Part shown: positions 1 through 6,529 of the stretch, in pieces | How positions within the stretch are numbered: position 1 is the stretch's first letter | Layout: each line of letters starts with the position of its first letter | Source: Mariprofundaceae bacterium | GTDB lineage: Bacteria; Pseudomonadota; Zetaproteobacteria; Mariprofundales; Mariprofundaceae | Direction: 5' to 3' | Assembly: GCA_030950875.1 (NCBI GenBank) | Contig: JAUZQS010000045.1 | Span: 1 to 7,048, forward strand | DNA length: 7,048 nt | Notes under the pieces: generated by a model | Seen by the model: only the letters and a program-made list of their open reading frames with translations | The model's database searches: none | Told to the model about the DNA's origin: nothing | Position numbers and translations under genes: made by a program

Positions 1-1
1 T

Positions 2-37
2 CGTCCGATGGTCTTGCCAGTGGTGATTGAGATTTAA
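2..37 (+). CDS. rnj: Ribonuclease J, C-terminal end (partial)
   Basis: Only the last 11 codons are inside the window. They read RPMVLPVVIEI and end in a TAA at 35-37 whose last base is the A of the ftsK ATG (TAATG). From memory, ribonuclease J proteins often end in an RRPM-(I/V)-(L/I)-P-(I/V)-(I/V)-x-E-(V/I) type tail, and this fits closely. RNase J is a metallo-beta-lactamase-fold exo/endoribonuclease for RNA maturation and decay. The RNase J-ftsK-lolA order, also from memory, supports the call. A competing frame (1-30) ends in SSDGLASGD and looks less like a known terminus. The identification rests on a very short stretch and stays tentative. Confidence 0.55.
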   Translation, partial: RPMVLPVVIEI

Positions 38-2274
38 TGTCAGATTCAGATAAAATTGAAATAACGCCTTTGATTATGCGTGAAGCGTTGGCTTTTTTGG
101 TATTTACCTGTGTGGTAATGGTAGCAGTTTCATTGTATAGTTTTAATATCAATGATCCCTCCTTTAATCAGGCAACGTCTGTACAGGCCGTAAATATGCT
201 TGGTACCGTTGGTGCATGGATTTCGGATTTGATGTCTCAATTGTGTGGTTTGGCTAGCTGGTTGTTTGTATTATTGGGTATTACTTGGGTGGTACGTATG
301 GTTGGTGGGTACCGTCCTTATAGCGCTGGTTGGACATCGTTTTTCTGGTTGCCGTGCGTGGTGGCGGTGTCGGGTTTGTTGCATGCCCACCTTACATTGG
401 AAGCGGCGCAAACGTTTGCTTGGGGGGAGCTGCCAGCAGGAACTGGCGGTGCTCTGGGTGCCTTGTTGGTAGGCTCTTTATCTGAGCCCTTATATGCTCT
501 GGGTTGCGACTTGGTATTGATTGCCTTGATGTTAAGTAGCTTTGTAATTGCTTCGCATATGTCATTGTTGGCAGTGGTTCAGCGTATTGGGTTGCTGTTA
601 TTTTGGGTGTTACACCGTTTTGCGGCGGTGGGTTCAGACTTGAAGGCACGTTTACAAGGGAATTTACAAGTGCGTCGCGAGCGTTTGGAAGGAAAAGAGC
701 TACGCCAAAGACAAAAAGAAGTTCGACCTGTTGAACCAGAAGATAGAGTTGAACCTGATATTTTACAGGTGGCGAGTGTAAAAGTATCGCAACGTGCACA
801 GGAAGAAAAACAGGTTGAACTTTCTCTTGGCACACCTTCAGATTCGAGTTTTAAATTACCGTCATTGTCGTTATTTTCACCACGCCGTAATACGCCGCAT
901 ACCTACAGTGGTGAAACTTTGCAGGTCATGAGTCGAATGCTTGAGAAAAAACTGCTCGATTACCGTGTGGAAGGAACCATCGTAGCGGTACAACCTGGGC
1001 CTGTGGTTGTGCAGTTTGAATTGGAACCAGCGGCAGGAACCAAGGTCTCTAAAGTTGTTTCCTTGCAGGATGATTTGGCTCGTTCAATGTCAGCAATCAG
1101 CGTGCGTGTTTCGGGGAATATTCCTGGTAAAAATGTGATAGGCATTGAACTGCCCAATGAATCACGTGAAATGGTAGTTCTGTATGATGTGCTTTCTAGC
1201 ACTGCATTTTCTGATAGAAAGAAAATATTACCATTGGCATTAGGTGTGGATATTGCAGGGCAATCGGTGGTGGTTGATCTGGCAAAAATGCCGCATCTAT
1301 TGGTGGCTGGTACAACAGGCTCTGGTAAATCGGTTTCTGTGAATACGATGATTTGCTCGTTGCTGATGGCGCATACGCCAGAAACGTTACGTTTGATTAT
1401 GGTTGATCCGAAAATGTTGGAACTATCGATGTATGATGATATTCCTCATTTGCTGGTGCCAGTGGTTACAAGCCCGCACAAGGCGAATAAAGCCTTGGCT
1501 TGGGCGGTGTTTGAGATGGAGCGGCGCTATAAGCTGATGTCAGAAGCTAAAGTGCGTAATTTAGATGGTTATAACAAACAAGCGCGCAAACAAGAAGATG
1601 GTGAAATATTACCATTTATTGTGATTATTATTGATGAATTGGCTGATTTAATGATGGTGGCAGGCAAAGAGGTGGAGCTATCTATTTGTCGCTTGGCACA
1701 AAAAGCCCGCGCCGCAGGGTTACACCTTATTTTGGCAACCCAGCGCCCCAGTGTGGATGTAATTACGGGTCTTATTAAGGCGAATTTACCCAGTCGTCTG
1801 GCCTTTAAAGTATCGTCGAAAATTGATTCACGTACGATTTTGGATCAGATGGGGGCAGAGCAACTATTGGGTATGGGTGATTCGTTGTTGATGTCTGGAA
1901 GTACAGACTTGAAACGTGTGCATGGTGCATTTGTTGATGATAATGAGGTTATTACGCTGGTAGAATATTTGAAGACACAAGGTTCACCTGATTATAAAGA
2001 AGAAGTATTTAGCATGAGCTTGGATGATGGCGAAGATGCGATGGGTGACGGTTCAGGTGGTGGTGAAAAAGATGAAAAGTATGATGAGGCTGCGGCACTG
2101 GTGATAGAAAAGGGTAAATGTTCGGTGTCTATGGTACAACGTTATTTACGTATTGGTTATAATCGTGCTAGTCGTATTGTGGAGCAGATGGAAGAAGATG
2201 GATTGGTAACACCACCAGGTTCAGGTGGTAGCCGTAAGGTTTTGGGTGGGCGTGAAGGCGGTGTGTTTGAATGA
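37..2274 (+). CDS. ftsK: DNA translocase FtsK
   Basis: FtsK is a septum-anchored hexameric ATPase that pumps chromosomal DNA toward the dif site and activates XerCD dimer resolution at division. The 745-residue protein has an N-terminal membrane domain with hydrophobic segments near residues 17-35, 66-88, 100-120 and 152-174. A charged linker of roughly 100 residues follows (about 200-295), then the alpha/beta RecA-like motor. Walker A is GTTGSGKS at 425-432 and Walker B is VIIIDE at 529-534. A short Gly/Asp-rich spacer leads to the gamma winged-helix domain (about 683-740, with RYLRIGYNRASRIVEQMEED), which reads KOPS polarity sequences. It is much shorter than E. coli FtsK (about 1,330 residues), mainly in the linker, which is normal for many bacteria. 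The ATG overlaps the upstream stop and the Shine-Dalgarno is weak, so translation is probably coupled. It overlaps lolA by 4 nt. Identification is secure. Confidence 0.97.
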   Translation: MSDSDKIEITPLIMREALAFLVFTCVVMVAVSLYSFNINDPSFNQATSVQAVNMLGTVGAWISDLMSQLCGLASWLFVLLGITWVVRMVGGYRPYSAGWTSFFWLPCVVAVSGLLHAHLTLEAAQTFAWGELPAGTGGALGALLVGSLSEPLYALGCDLVLIALMLSSFVIASHMSLLAVVQRIGLLLFWVLHRFAAVGSDLKARLQGNLQVRRERLEGKELRQRQKEVRPVEPEDRVEPDILQVASVKVSQRAQEEKQVELSLGTPSDSSFKLPSLSLFSPRRNTPHTYSGETLQVMSRMLEKKLLDYRVEGTIVAVQPGPVVVQFELEPAAGTKVSKVVSLQDDLARSMSAISVRVSGNIPGKNVIGIELPNESREMVVLYDVLSSTAFSDRKKILPLALGVDIAGQSVVVDLAKMPHLLVAGTTGSGKSVSVNTMICSLLMAHTPETLRLIMVDPKMLELSMYDDIPHLLVPVVTSPHKANKALAWAVFEMERRYKLMSEAKVRNLDGYNKQARKQEDGEILPFIVIIIDELADLMMVAGKEVELSICRLAQKARAAGLHLILATQRPSVDVITGLIKANLPSRLAFKVSSKIDSRTILDQMGAEQLLGMGDSLLMSGSTDLKRVHGAFVDDNEVITLVEYLKTQGSPDYKEEVFSMSLDDGEDAMGDGSGGGEKDEKYDEAAALVIEKGKCSVSMVQRYLRIGYNRASRIVEQMEEDGLVTPPGSGGSRKVLGGREGGVFE

Positions 2275-2906
2275 AAATAATAATGTTGATTATGATGATG
2301 TTATTGTCTGCTTCGGCATGGGCGGAGGCATTGCCTATACCGTTAAAGCAGGGTCTGGATCGCTTGGCGAGCTTGTCTGGGTTTTCGTGTAAGTTTGAAC
2401 AGATTATTTTTTATGATGACGGCACTAAGCAGGTTTATAGAGGCCTGTTGGCAGTCGCAAAACCAGGACGTTTCCGCTGGCAATATGTGAGCCCTTGTGA
2501 ACAATTATACATTAGCAACGGTGATGGTATTTGGTTGTATGAACCCGATTTGATGCAGGCGCAACGGTTGGAAAACATCAGTGCGGTAGATCCGATTGCT
2601 ATGCGTTTATTAGAAGGTCGTGTGAAGCCTGAAGAAGTGCATGTATTGGATGAAGTGGGTGGTGTATATCATGTGAGCTTGGGTGACGGAGATCAAGCCG
2701 CTCAATTATGGTTGGCACTGGATAAACAGAATATGCCGATGTGGTTTGAAAGCAGGGATAGTCTGGATAACCGTAATCGTATGCGCTTATTATCGATAGA
2801 TGTGCATGTGCCAGATAAGCAACAATTTGAATTTAAAGTACCCAAAGGTGTGGATGTAATCGATGCCAATGGTAATGTGATAGATAGTAATAATGATGGG
2901 GAGTAA
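2271..2906 (+). CDS. lolA: Outer-membrane lipoprotein carrier protein LolA
   Basis: LolA is the periplasmic chaperone that takes lipoproteins from the inner-membrane LolCDE ABC transporter and passes them to LolB or an equivalent at the outer membrane. The 211-residue product starts with a Met/Leu-rich signal peptide, probably cut after SASAWA (residue 18). The family pattern follows: GFSCKFEQ (37-44), the PGRFRWQY block (65-72) with the conserved Arg67 expected to form the LolA lid contact, then QLYISNGDGIWLYEPDL (78-94). The C-terminal FEFKVPKGVDVID matches the end of the LolA beta-barrel. Length is close to E. coli LolA (about 203 residues). The mature protein contains exactly two cysteines, Cys40 and Cys76, at positions where the E. 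coli sequence, as I recall it, has Ala and Asp. The start ATG overlaps the ftsK stop (ATGA), with GAAGG at 2254-2258 as a distant Shine-Dalgarno, so coupling to ftsK is likely. Confidence 0.93.
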   Translation: MKIIMLIMMMLLSASAWAEALPIPLKQGLDRLASLSGFSCKFEQIIFYDDGTKQVYRGLLAVAKPGRFRWQYVSPCEQLYISNGDGIWLYEPDLMQAQRLENISAVDPIAMRLLEGRVKPEEVHVLDEVGGVYHVSLGDGDQAAQLWLALDKQNMPMWFESRDSLDNRNRMRLLSIDVHVPDKQQFEFKVPKGVDVIDANGNVIDSNNDGE

Positions 2907-2909
2907 TGA

Positions 2910-4007
2910 ATGAAACGTTTGTTTGCAACAGTAGGATTGTTATGTGCATGTGGAGGCGGTGTGATCTCGGCGCAAGCGGCAGGTTTTGCCAATAATGACT
3001 TTTCGGCATCAGGTGTGGGTGTAGCCAATGCCATGGTTGCGGGTGTCGCTGATGTAACAGCTGCATCCTATAATCCTGCGGCGATTGCATGGCTGGATGG
3101 GGGTGTGCATGTGGAAGGTGATTTTGCATCACGGGGGCGCAATTCATCGGCCAAATTACCTTCAGGTGCTATTCAATCCAATTCAGGTAGTGCTAAAAAT
3201 GGTACTATGCTTCATGCAGCGTGGATGTCACACGATAGTGATATTGGTGTGTCTTTAGCATTTACACAGCCATTTGAGAGTGAGAATATTTGGGGAGGTG
3301 AACGAACATCCATTAAATCAGACCGTTTATCTGTGGATGTGGTTTATGCACTAAGCAGCACTTTGGCTGTGGCGCATGGTATTGATGTGTACCGAACGTC
3401 GATAAATATGACACAAGGAGCTGCAACTTTTTCAGGTAAAGATAAAGTCAGCTTTGGTGTCAATGTTGGCGTAAACTGGAAGCCTGTACCATTGTGGCGT
3501 GTAGGGGCAATGTTACGCTCTGGAACGAAGGCGAAAGTTACATCTGGCAGTCAGATGGTTGATTTGAAACTGCCAGAACAAATAACCTTGGGTGTATCAC
3601 ATGACATGGCAAATGCATTCCGTTTGGAGGCGGATATTGCCTATGAACGCTGGTCACGCATCAAGAGCCTTGATGTGATAGGGGGCACGATTAAACATGC
3701 CGTTGATTTAAAGGATACACTGGCACTGAAGACGGGTGTTACATGGTATTGGCTGCCTGATACAACATTTCGTTTTGGTTATGCTTATGAACAGGGTGCA
3801 AATCGTGCATCGGCATTTCAGCGAGCCATTGCAGACCAATCGGGGCATCGTTTAAGTCTTGGTGCAGGTGGTGATATGTTTGGTGTACATTTGGATGCTG
3901 CATATGCTTATACCTTTCATGCTAAGCAGTCGGTGACTGCACCTATTGTGGCTGGATACCGTGATCGTGAGCAAGCTTTGATGATTTCAGCCTCCAAGGC
4001 ATTTTAA
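2910..4007 (+). CDS. FadL/OmpP1/TodX-family outer-membrane transport protein
   Basis: This is a 365-residue predicted beta-barrel of the family that moves hydrophobic molecules (long-chain fatty acids, aromatics) across the outer membrane. A signal peptide is visible, with probable cleavage after ISAQA (residue 23). The mature N-terminus AGFANNDFSASGVGVANA matches the FadL hatch-region signature, and NPAAIAWL corresponds to the usual FNPAGL-type motif. The rest alternates polar and hydrophobic residues as in barrel strands, and the chain ends in a C-terminal Phe (SKAF), as BAM substrates do. It is shorter than E. coli FadL (about 446 residues), which suggests shorter loops. A GGGGAG Shine-Dalgarno at 2898-2903 precedes the ATG, only 3 nt after the lolA stop. 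The substrate cannot be read from sequence, so no gene symbol is given. A cysteine pair in the signal peptide (residues 12 and 14) does not make a convincing lipobox. Confidence 0.88.
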   Translation: MKRLFATVGLLCACGGGVISAQAAGFANNDFSASGVGVANAMVAGVADVTAASYNPAAIAWLDGGVHVEGDFASRGRNSSAKLPSGAIQSNSGSAKNGTMLHAAWMSHDSDIGVSLAFTQPFESENIWGGERTSIKSDRLSVDVVYALSSTLAVAHGIDVYRTSINMTQGAATFSGKDKVSFGVNVGVNWKPVPLWRVGAMLRSGTKAKVTSGSQMVDLKLPEQITLGVSHDMANAFRLEADIAYERWSRIKSLDVIGGTIKHAVDLKDTLALKTGVTWYWLPDTTFRFGYAYEQGANRASAFQRAIADQSGHRLSLGAGGDMFGVHLDAAYAYTFHAKQSVTAPIVAGYRDREQALMISASKAF

Positions 4008-4035
4008 GCTGATTTCTACAGCATCACTGTTTCCA

Positions 4036-4049
4036 GAAGAAACTTCTTC
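4036..4049 (+). promoter_or_regulatory. Small inverted repeat directly before the rarA start codon
   Basis: GAAGAA (4036-4041) and TTCTTC (4044-4049) are perfect complements separated by 2 nt, ending one base before the rarA ATG. The purine-rich left arm is the only Shine-Dalgarno-like sequence available, so a fold here could mask it. A 6-bp AT-rich stem is weak and may be chance. The rarA frame is also open upstream back to 3985, without ATG, GTG or TTG codons, so 4051 is still the best start. Confidence 0.25.
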
Positions 4050-4050
4050 G

Positions 4051-5340
4051 ATGGCGTCACAGGCCGATGTGCCTTTGGCATATCGTCTGCGTCCTTCTTG
4101 TTTACAAGATGTTGAAGGGCAGGCTGAGTTAACGGATGAAGCGTCTTGGTTTGCAGCCGCGATTAAAGAAAAGCGTGCTGTTTCATGTGTTTTCTGGGGG
4201 CCGCCTGGTGTTGGCAAAACGACACTCGCGACATTGATGGCGGAATCAGCAAATATGCCATTTGCGTATTTGTCTGCGGTTTCAGCAGGAAAAAAAGAAG
4301 TACAGGCTGTGGTGAGTAAAGCTAAGAGTGAGAATCGCTCTTATGTATTATTTTTGGATGAGGTTCATCGTTTTAATAAAGCTCAGCAAGATGTGCTGTT
4401 GCCTTATATCGAGGATGGCACATTGATTTTGGTTGGAGCAACGACTGAGAACCCTTCGTTTACTTTAAATAATGCATTACTTTCGCGTTGCCGCGTGATT
4501 GTGTTGAAGCCATTGGATATGACGGCATTGGAACATGTTTTGCAACGTGGTGTTAAAGCTTTGCAAGTACAAGAACAAGATTTTGCACTTGCAGATGATG
4601 CTTTACAGTGGCTAGCAAAGGCCTCGGATGGTGATGCGCGTTATGCATTAAATGCTTTGCAGAGCCTGTTTGAAGCAGATGCATCAAGAACTTGGCATTT
4701 AGCGGATGTAGAGCAACAATGGTTACGTAGGCAAGGTAGATATGACCGTAATGGTGATGTACATTATGATTTTATCTCGGCACTGCATAAATCCATCCGT
4801 AGCTCTGATGCCGATGCAGCTTGTTATTGGCTAGCACGTATGCTTGAAGGTGGTGAAGAACCCTTATATTTGGCACGACGTTTGATTCGAATTGCCACAG
4901 AAGATATTGGTTTGGCAGATCCGAAAGCCTTGAGTTTATGCTTGGATGCGCAACGAATGTATGAAATTTTAGGTTCACCAGAGGGTGAACAAGGGCTATT
5001 TGAAGTGGTTATTTATTTGGCATTGGCGCCGAAAAGTAATGCTGCATATATGGCTGAAAAAGCCGCAAGGAAATTAGCCAAAGAAACACAAGACTTGGAT
5101 GTTCCCATGCATTTAAAAAATGCACCCACCAAGCTTATGAAGGGGCTTGGGCATGGTGAGGGTTATCAGTACGCTCACAATGCTGCCGATGCAGTGGTAG
5201 ATCAAGGTCATTTTCCTGAAGCTATGCAAGAAGTGAGCTTGTTTGAACCGACAGAGCGCGGTTTTGAACGTACCTTACGGGAACGTAAGGATTGGCTGCA
5301 GGAACGACGCAATCAATTACGTAAGGATGCGAATATATGA
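4051..5340 (+). CDS. rarA: Replication-associated recombination protein RarA (MgsA, AAA+ ATPase)
   Basis: RarA is a clamp-loader-like AAA+ ATPase of the RarA/Mgs1/WRNIP1 family. It acts at stalled replication forks and binds SSB and DNA ends. The 429-residue protein begins with the family's PLAYRLRP motif. Walker A is GPPGVGKT (50-57), Walker B is FLDEVHR (101-107), sensor 1 lies in GATTENPS (129-136), and the sensor 2 Arg is in GDARYAL (Arg197). The C-terminal tetramerisation (MgsA) domain carries YDRNGDVHYDFISALHKSIR, GGEEPLYLARRLIRIATEDIGLADP and a closing RKDWL segment. Length is typical of the family. No strong Shine-Dalgarno precedes ATG 4051. The last base pairs overlap crcB (ATGA), with a good ribosome-binding site (TAAGGA, 5322-5327) for crcB inside the rarA 3' end. 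Linkage to ftsK and lolA is conserved in many proteobacteria. Confidence 0.96.
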   Translation: MASQADVPLAYRLRPSCLQDVEGQAELTDEASWFAAAIKEKRAVSCVFWGPPGVGKTTLATLMAESANMPFAYLSAVSAGKKEVQAVVSKAKSENRSYVLFLDEVHRFNKAQQDVLLPYIEDGTLILVGATTENPSFTLNNALLSRCRVIVLKPLDMTALEHVLQRGVKALQVQEQDFALADDALQWLAKASDGDARYALNALQSLFEADASRTWHLADVEQQWLRRQGRYDRNGDVHYDFISALHKSIRSSDADAACYWLARMLEGGEEPLYLARRLIRIATEDIGLADPKALSLCLDAQRMYEILGSPEGEQGLFEVVIYLALAPKSNAAYMAEKAARKLAKETQDLDVPMHLKNAPTKLMKGLGHGEGYQYAHNAADAVVDQGHFPEAMQEVSLFEPTERGFERTLRERKDWLQERRNQLRKDANI

Positions 5341-5711
5341 AACAGATGATAGCAGTGGCACTGGGCGGAGCCTGTGGTGCAATGATGCGTTTTTGGATTG
5401 CAGGAGCCGTACAACGTGCAGTGGGTGGAGCATTCCCGTGGGGCACATTGATGGTTAATGTATTGGGCAGCTTTTTATTGGGTTTTTTGTTTATTTGGTT
5501 GATTGAAAGAAGTACGATGGGCGAGTTGGCGCGTTTGGCAATTACGGTTGGTTTTTTTGGTGCATTCACAACCTTTTCAACCTTCTCTGTGGAAACGGTT
5601 CGTTTGATGCAAGAAGGTGCGTTGAGCTGGGCATTGGCTAATATATGTTTGCAAGTATTGCTTTGTGTTGGGGTAGCGTGGTTGGGTATGCAGTTGGCGC
5701 GTACTTTGTGA
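5337..5711 (+). CDS. crcB: Fluoride ion channel CrcB/FluC
   Basis: CrcB (Fluc) is a dual-topology inner-membrane fluoride channel that keeps cytoplasmic fluoride low. The 124-residue protein has four hydrophobic segments and all family signatures: GGACGAMMRFW (10-20), GTLMVNVLGSFLLG (36-49) including Asn41, which lines the fluoride path, and GFFGAFTTFSTFSVE (72-86), which holds the pore phenylalanines (Phe77, Phe80, Phe83) and the residues that bind the central sodium ion. Length is typical. Only one copy is present, consistent with an antiparallel homodimer. The start overlaps the rarA stop by 4 nt with Shine-Dalgarno TAAGGA nine bases upstream. There is therefore no room for the fluoride riboswitch that often controls crcB, and expression should follow the upstream operon. 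Confidence 0.95.
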   Translation: MKQMIAVALGGACGAMMRFWIAGAVQRAVGGAFPWGTLMVNVLGSFLLGFLFIWLIERSTMGELARLAITVGFFGAFTTFSTFSVETVRLMQEGALSWALANICLQVLLCVGVAWLGMQLARTL

Positions 5712-5725
5712 TTTGTATGGGGTTG

Positions 5726-5771
5726 TGCTGCTAGTATTTTGATGGGTGTTAATTGTTATCTTGCTGCTAGT
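5726..5771 (+). repeat. Pair of 10-bp direct repeats upstream of ssb
   Basis: TGCTGCTAGT occurs at 5726-5735 and again at 5762-5771, with a 36-bp repeat period. Both copies sit in the 100-bp gap between crcB and ssb, the first gap in the cluster large enough for a promoter. I could not find a convincing -35/-10 pair with 16-18 bp spacing. Weak candidates such as TTGTTA (5753-5758) with GAGTAT (5779-5784) are 20 bp apart. The repeats could be a regulator site or a small duplication. No LexA-type CTG-N10-CAG box is seen. Confidence 0.3.
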
Positions 5772-5811
5772 TTGGCGAGAGTATTTTATCTGAAGTGAGA
5801 AGGGTGGTATT

Positions 5812-6297
5812 ATGAATATATATAGTTTTACAGGGCGTTTGGCACGAGACAGTGAAACGCGTTTTACACCAGGTGGCATGGCTATTTGTTCTTTTTCTGT
5901 GGCTGTAGATTACGGCTTTGGTGAAAATAAGGGCACAAACTGGTTGCGTTGCTCATTATTTGGTAAACGTGCTGAAGGGCAGTTACCAAAATATTTAGTG
6001 AAGGGTACACAAGTTGCTATAAGCGGCGAGTTACGCATTCGTGAATATGACGATAAAGATGGTAATAAACGTACCTCTGTTGAAGTTTCTGTGGACAAAC
6101 TGGATTTAATTGGTGGTCGTAACGAACAACAAGGTGGCGGGGGTTATCAGCAAGGCGGGCAACAGCAGCAGCAAGGTGGGGGATTTCCAACCCATGGTGG
6201 TGGTCAAAATAATACCCCACAGCAAACCAAGAAGGATCCGTTTGCCGATAGCCCTGCATTTAATGATGTACCAGTGGATGACGATATACCATTTTGA
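5812..6297 (+). CDS. ssb: Single-stranded DNA-binding protein SSB
   Basis: SSB coats single-stranded DNA during replication, recombination and repair, and recruits partner enzymes through its acidic tail. The 161-residue protein has a typical N-terminal OB fold (about 1-102): MNIYSFTGRLARD, a conserved tryptophan in GTNWLRCSLFGKRAE (Trp44), and VKGTQVAISGELRIREYDDKDGNKR. A Gly/Gln-rich disordered linker (about 103-150), encoded partly by CAR-codon runs, leads to the C-terminal peptide DDDIPF, the docking site for RecO, PriA, ExoI and others. A good Shine-Dalgarno, GAGAAGG (5797-5803), lies eight bases before ATG. The gene is separated from crcB by 100 bp and probably has its own promoter in addition to any read-through. 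An intrinsic terminator follows within 40 bp. Confidence 0.97.
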   Translation: MNIYSFTGRLARDSETRFTPGGMAICSFSVAVDYGFGENKGTNWLRCSLFGKRAEGQLPKYLVKGTQVAISGELRIREYDDKDGNKRTSVEVSVDKLDLIGGRNEQQGGGGYQQGGQQQQQGGGFPTHGGGQNNTPQQTKKDPFADSPAFNDVPVDDDIPF

Positions 6298-6332
6298 CCC
6301 TTACCATAGACTTGTTCTGTAAAGTTTCATCG

Positions 6333-6362
6333 AAAAGGCCTGTATTTTACAGGCCTTTTTTT
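6333..6362 (+). terminator. Rho-independent terminator after ssb
   Basis: A perfect 12-bp stem (arms 6333-6344 and 6348-6359, core AAGGCCTGTA) with a 3-nt loop ends in seven consecutive Ts (6356-6362). The A-run opposite the T-tract means it could also act on the minus strand. It closes the ssb transcript and marks the visible boundary between core genes and the accessory segment to the right. Confidence 0.92.
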
Positions 6363-6367
6363 ATTGT

Positions 6368-6410
6368 CCCCGTTTGGGAGGGGTAAAACCCCCAGCTTCA
6401 GCTGGCAGCT
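6368..6410. repeat. GC-rich cluster of small overlapping hairpins
   Basis: Just after the terminator lies an alternation of C and G runs: CCCC (6368-6371), GGGAGGGG (6376-6383) and CCCCC (6389-6393). GGGGT (6380-6384) pairs with ACCCC (6388-6392). A second hairpin, CCAGCT-TC-AGCTGG (6392-6405), shares bases with the first, so the two are mutually exclusive. CAGCT occurs three times (6393-6397, 6399-6403, 6406-6410). Compact hairpins of this kind are common near IS200/IS605 ends and in REP-like elements, but no transposase is present. The nature of this stretch is unresolved. Confidence 0.4.
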
Positions 6411-6433
6411 TTTAGCATGACGGATTATGATTG

Positions 6434-6449
6434 AATCAATAGGGTCAGA
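6434..6449 (+). repeat. Repeat core, copy 1 (left of the DUF6933-like gene)
   Basis: AATCAATAGGGTCAGA here is identical over 16 bases to 6761-6776. It matches the reverse complement of 6873-6888 at 14 of 16 positions. This copy lies about 100 bp upstream of the DUF6933-like frame, so that frame is bracketed by repeats. The match stops after 6449: the CTCGATTGATT part of the other copies is missing, so this may be a partial or diverged copy. Confidence 0.7.
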
Positions 6450-6463
6450 TACTTTCTTGATAA

Positions 6464-6492
6464 TTGATAGTTTAAGCCAAAAAGTTCAGAAT
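6464..6492 (+). promoter_or_regulatory. Possible sigma-70-type promoter for the DUF6933-like gene
   Basis: TTGATA (6464-6469, five of six to TTGACA) is followed after 17 bp by CAGAAT (6487-6492, four of six to TATAAT). Transcription would begin near 6499, giving a leader of about 30 nt before ATG 6530. The promoter lies downstream of the ssb terminator and inside the repeat-bounded segment, so the gene could be expressed independently. This is weak pattern evidence only. Confidence 0.3.
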
Positions 6493-6505
6493 TCTTAAAG
6501 GAGTA

Positions 6506-6529
6506 ATGATGCGGTACAGGACAAGATAA
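6506..6529 (+). other. Seven-codon leader frame abutting the DUF6933-like start
   Basis: A strong Shine-Dalgarno, AAAGGAG (6497-6503), precedes two adjacent ATGs (6506 and 6509). These open a frame reading MMRYRTR that ends in TAA at 6527-6529, directly before and in frame with ATG 6530. Either ribosomes translate the leader and restart at 6530, or the TAA is a nonsense change in a longer start. The main gene also has its own weak AGGA at 6518-6521. Confidence 0.3.

Noticed and set aside
392..835. Long minus-strand open frames (starting at 835 and 833) opposite ftsK
   Set aside because: They lie antisense to the secure ftsK frame, have low-complexity translations without any motif, and lack a credible ribosome-binding site.
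2938..2955. Possible lipoprotein lipobox in the porin signal peptide (LCAC)
   Set aside because: The residue before the Ala is Cys, which is unusual for a lipobox. The AQA site followed by the FadL-type AGF start is a better signal peptidase I site.
2702..3147. Two overlapping minus-strand open frames across the lolA-porin junction
   Set aside because: Their His/Pro/Leu-rich translations are typical of antisense reading. Both real genes on the plus strand have signal peptides and family motifs.
5300..5337. Fluoride riboswitch for crcB
   Set aside because: crcB starts inside the rarA stop codon, so the upstream sequence is coding, and I see no riboswitch-like leader.
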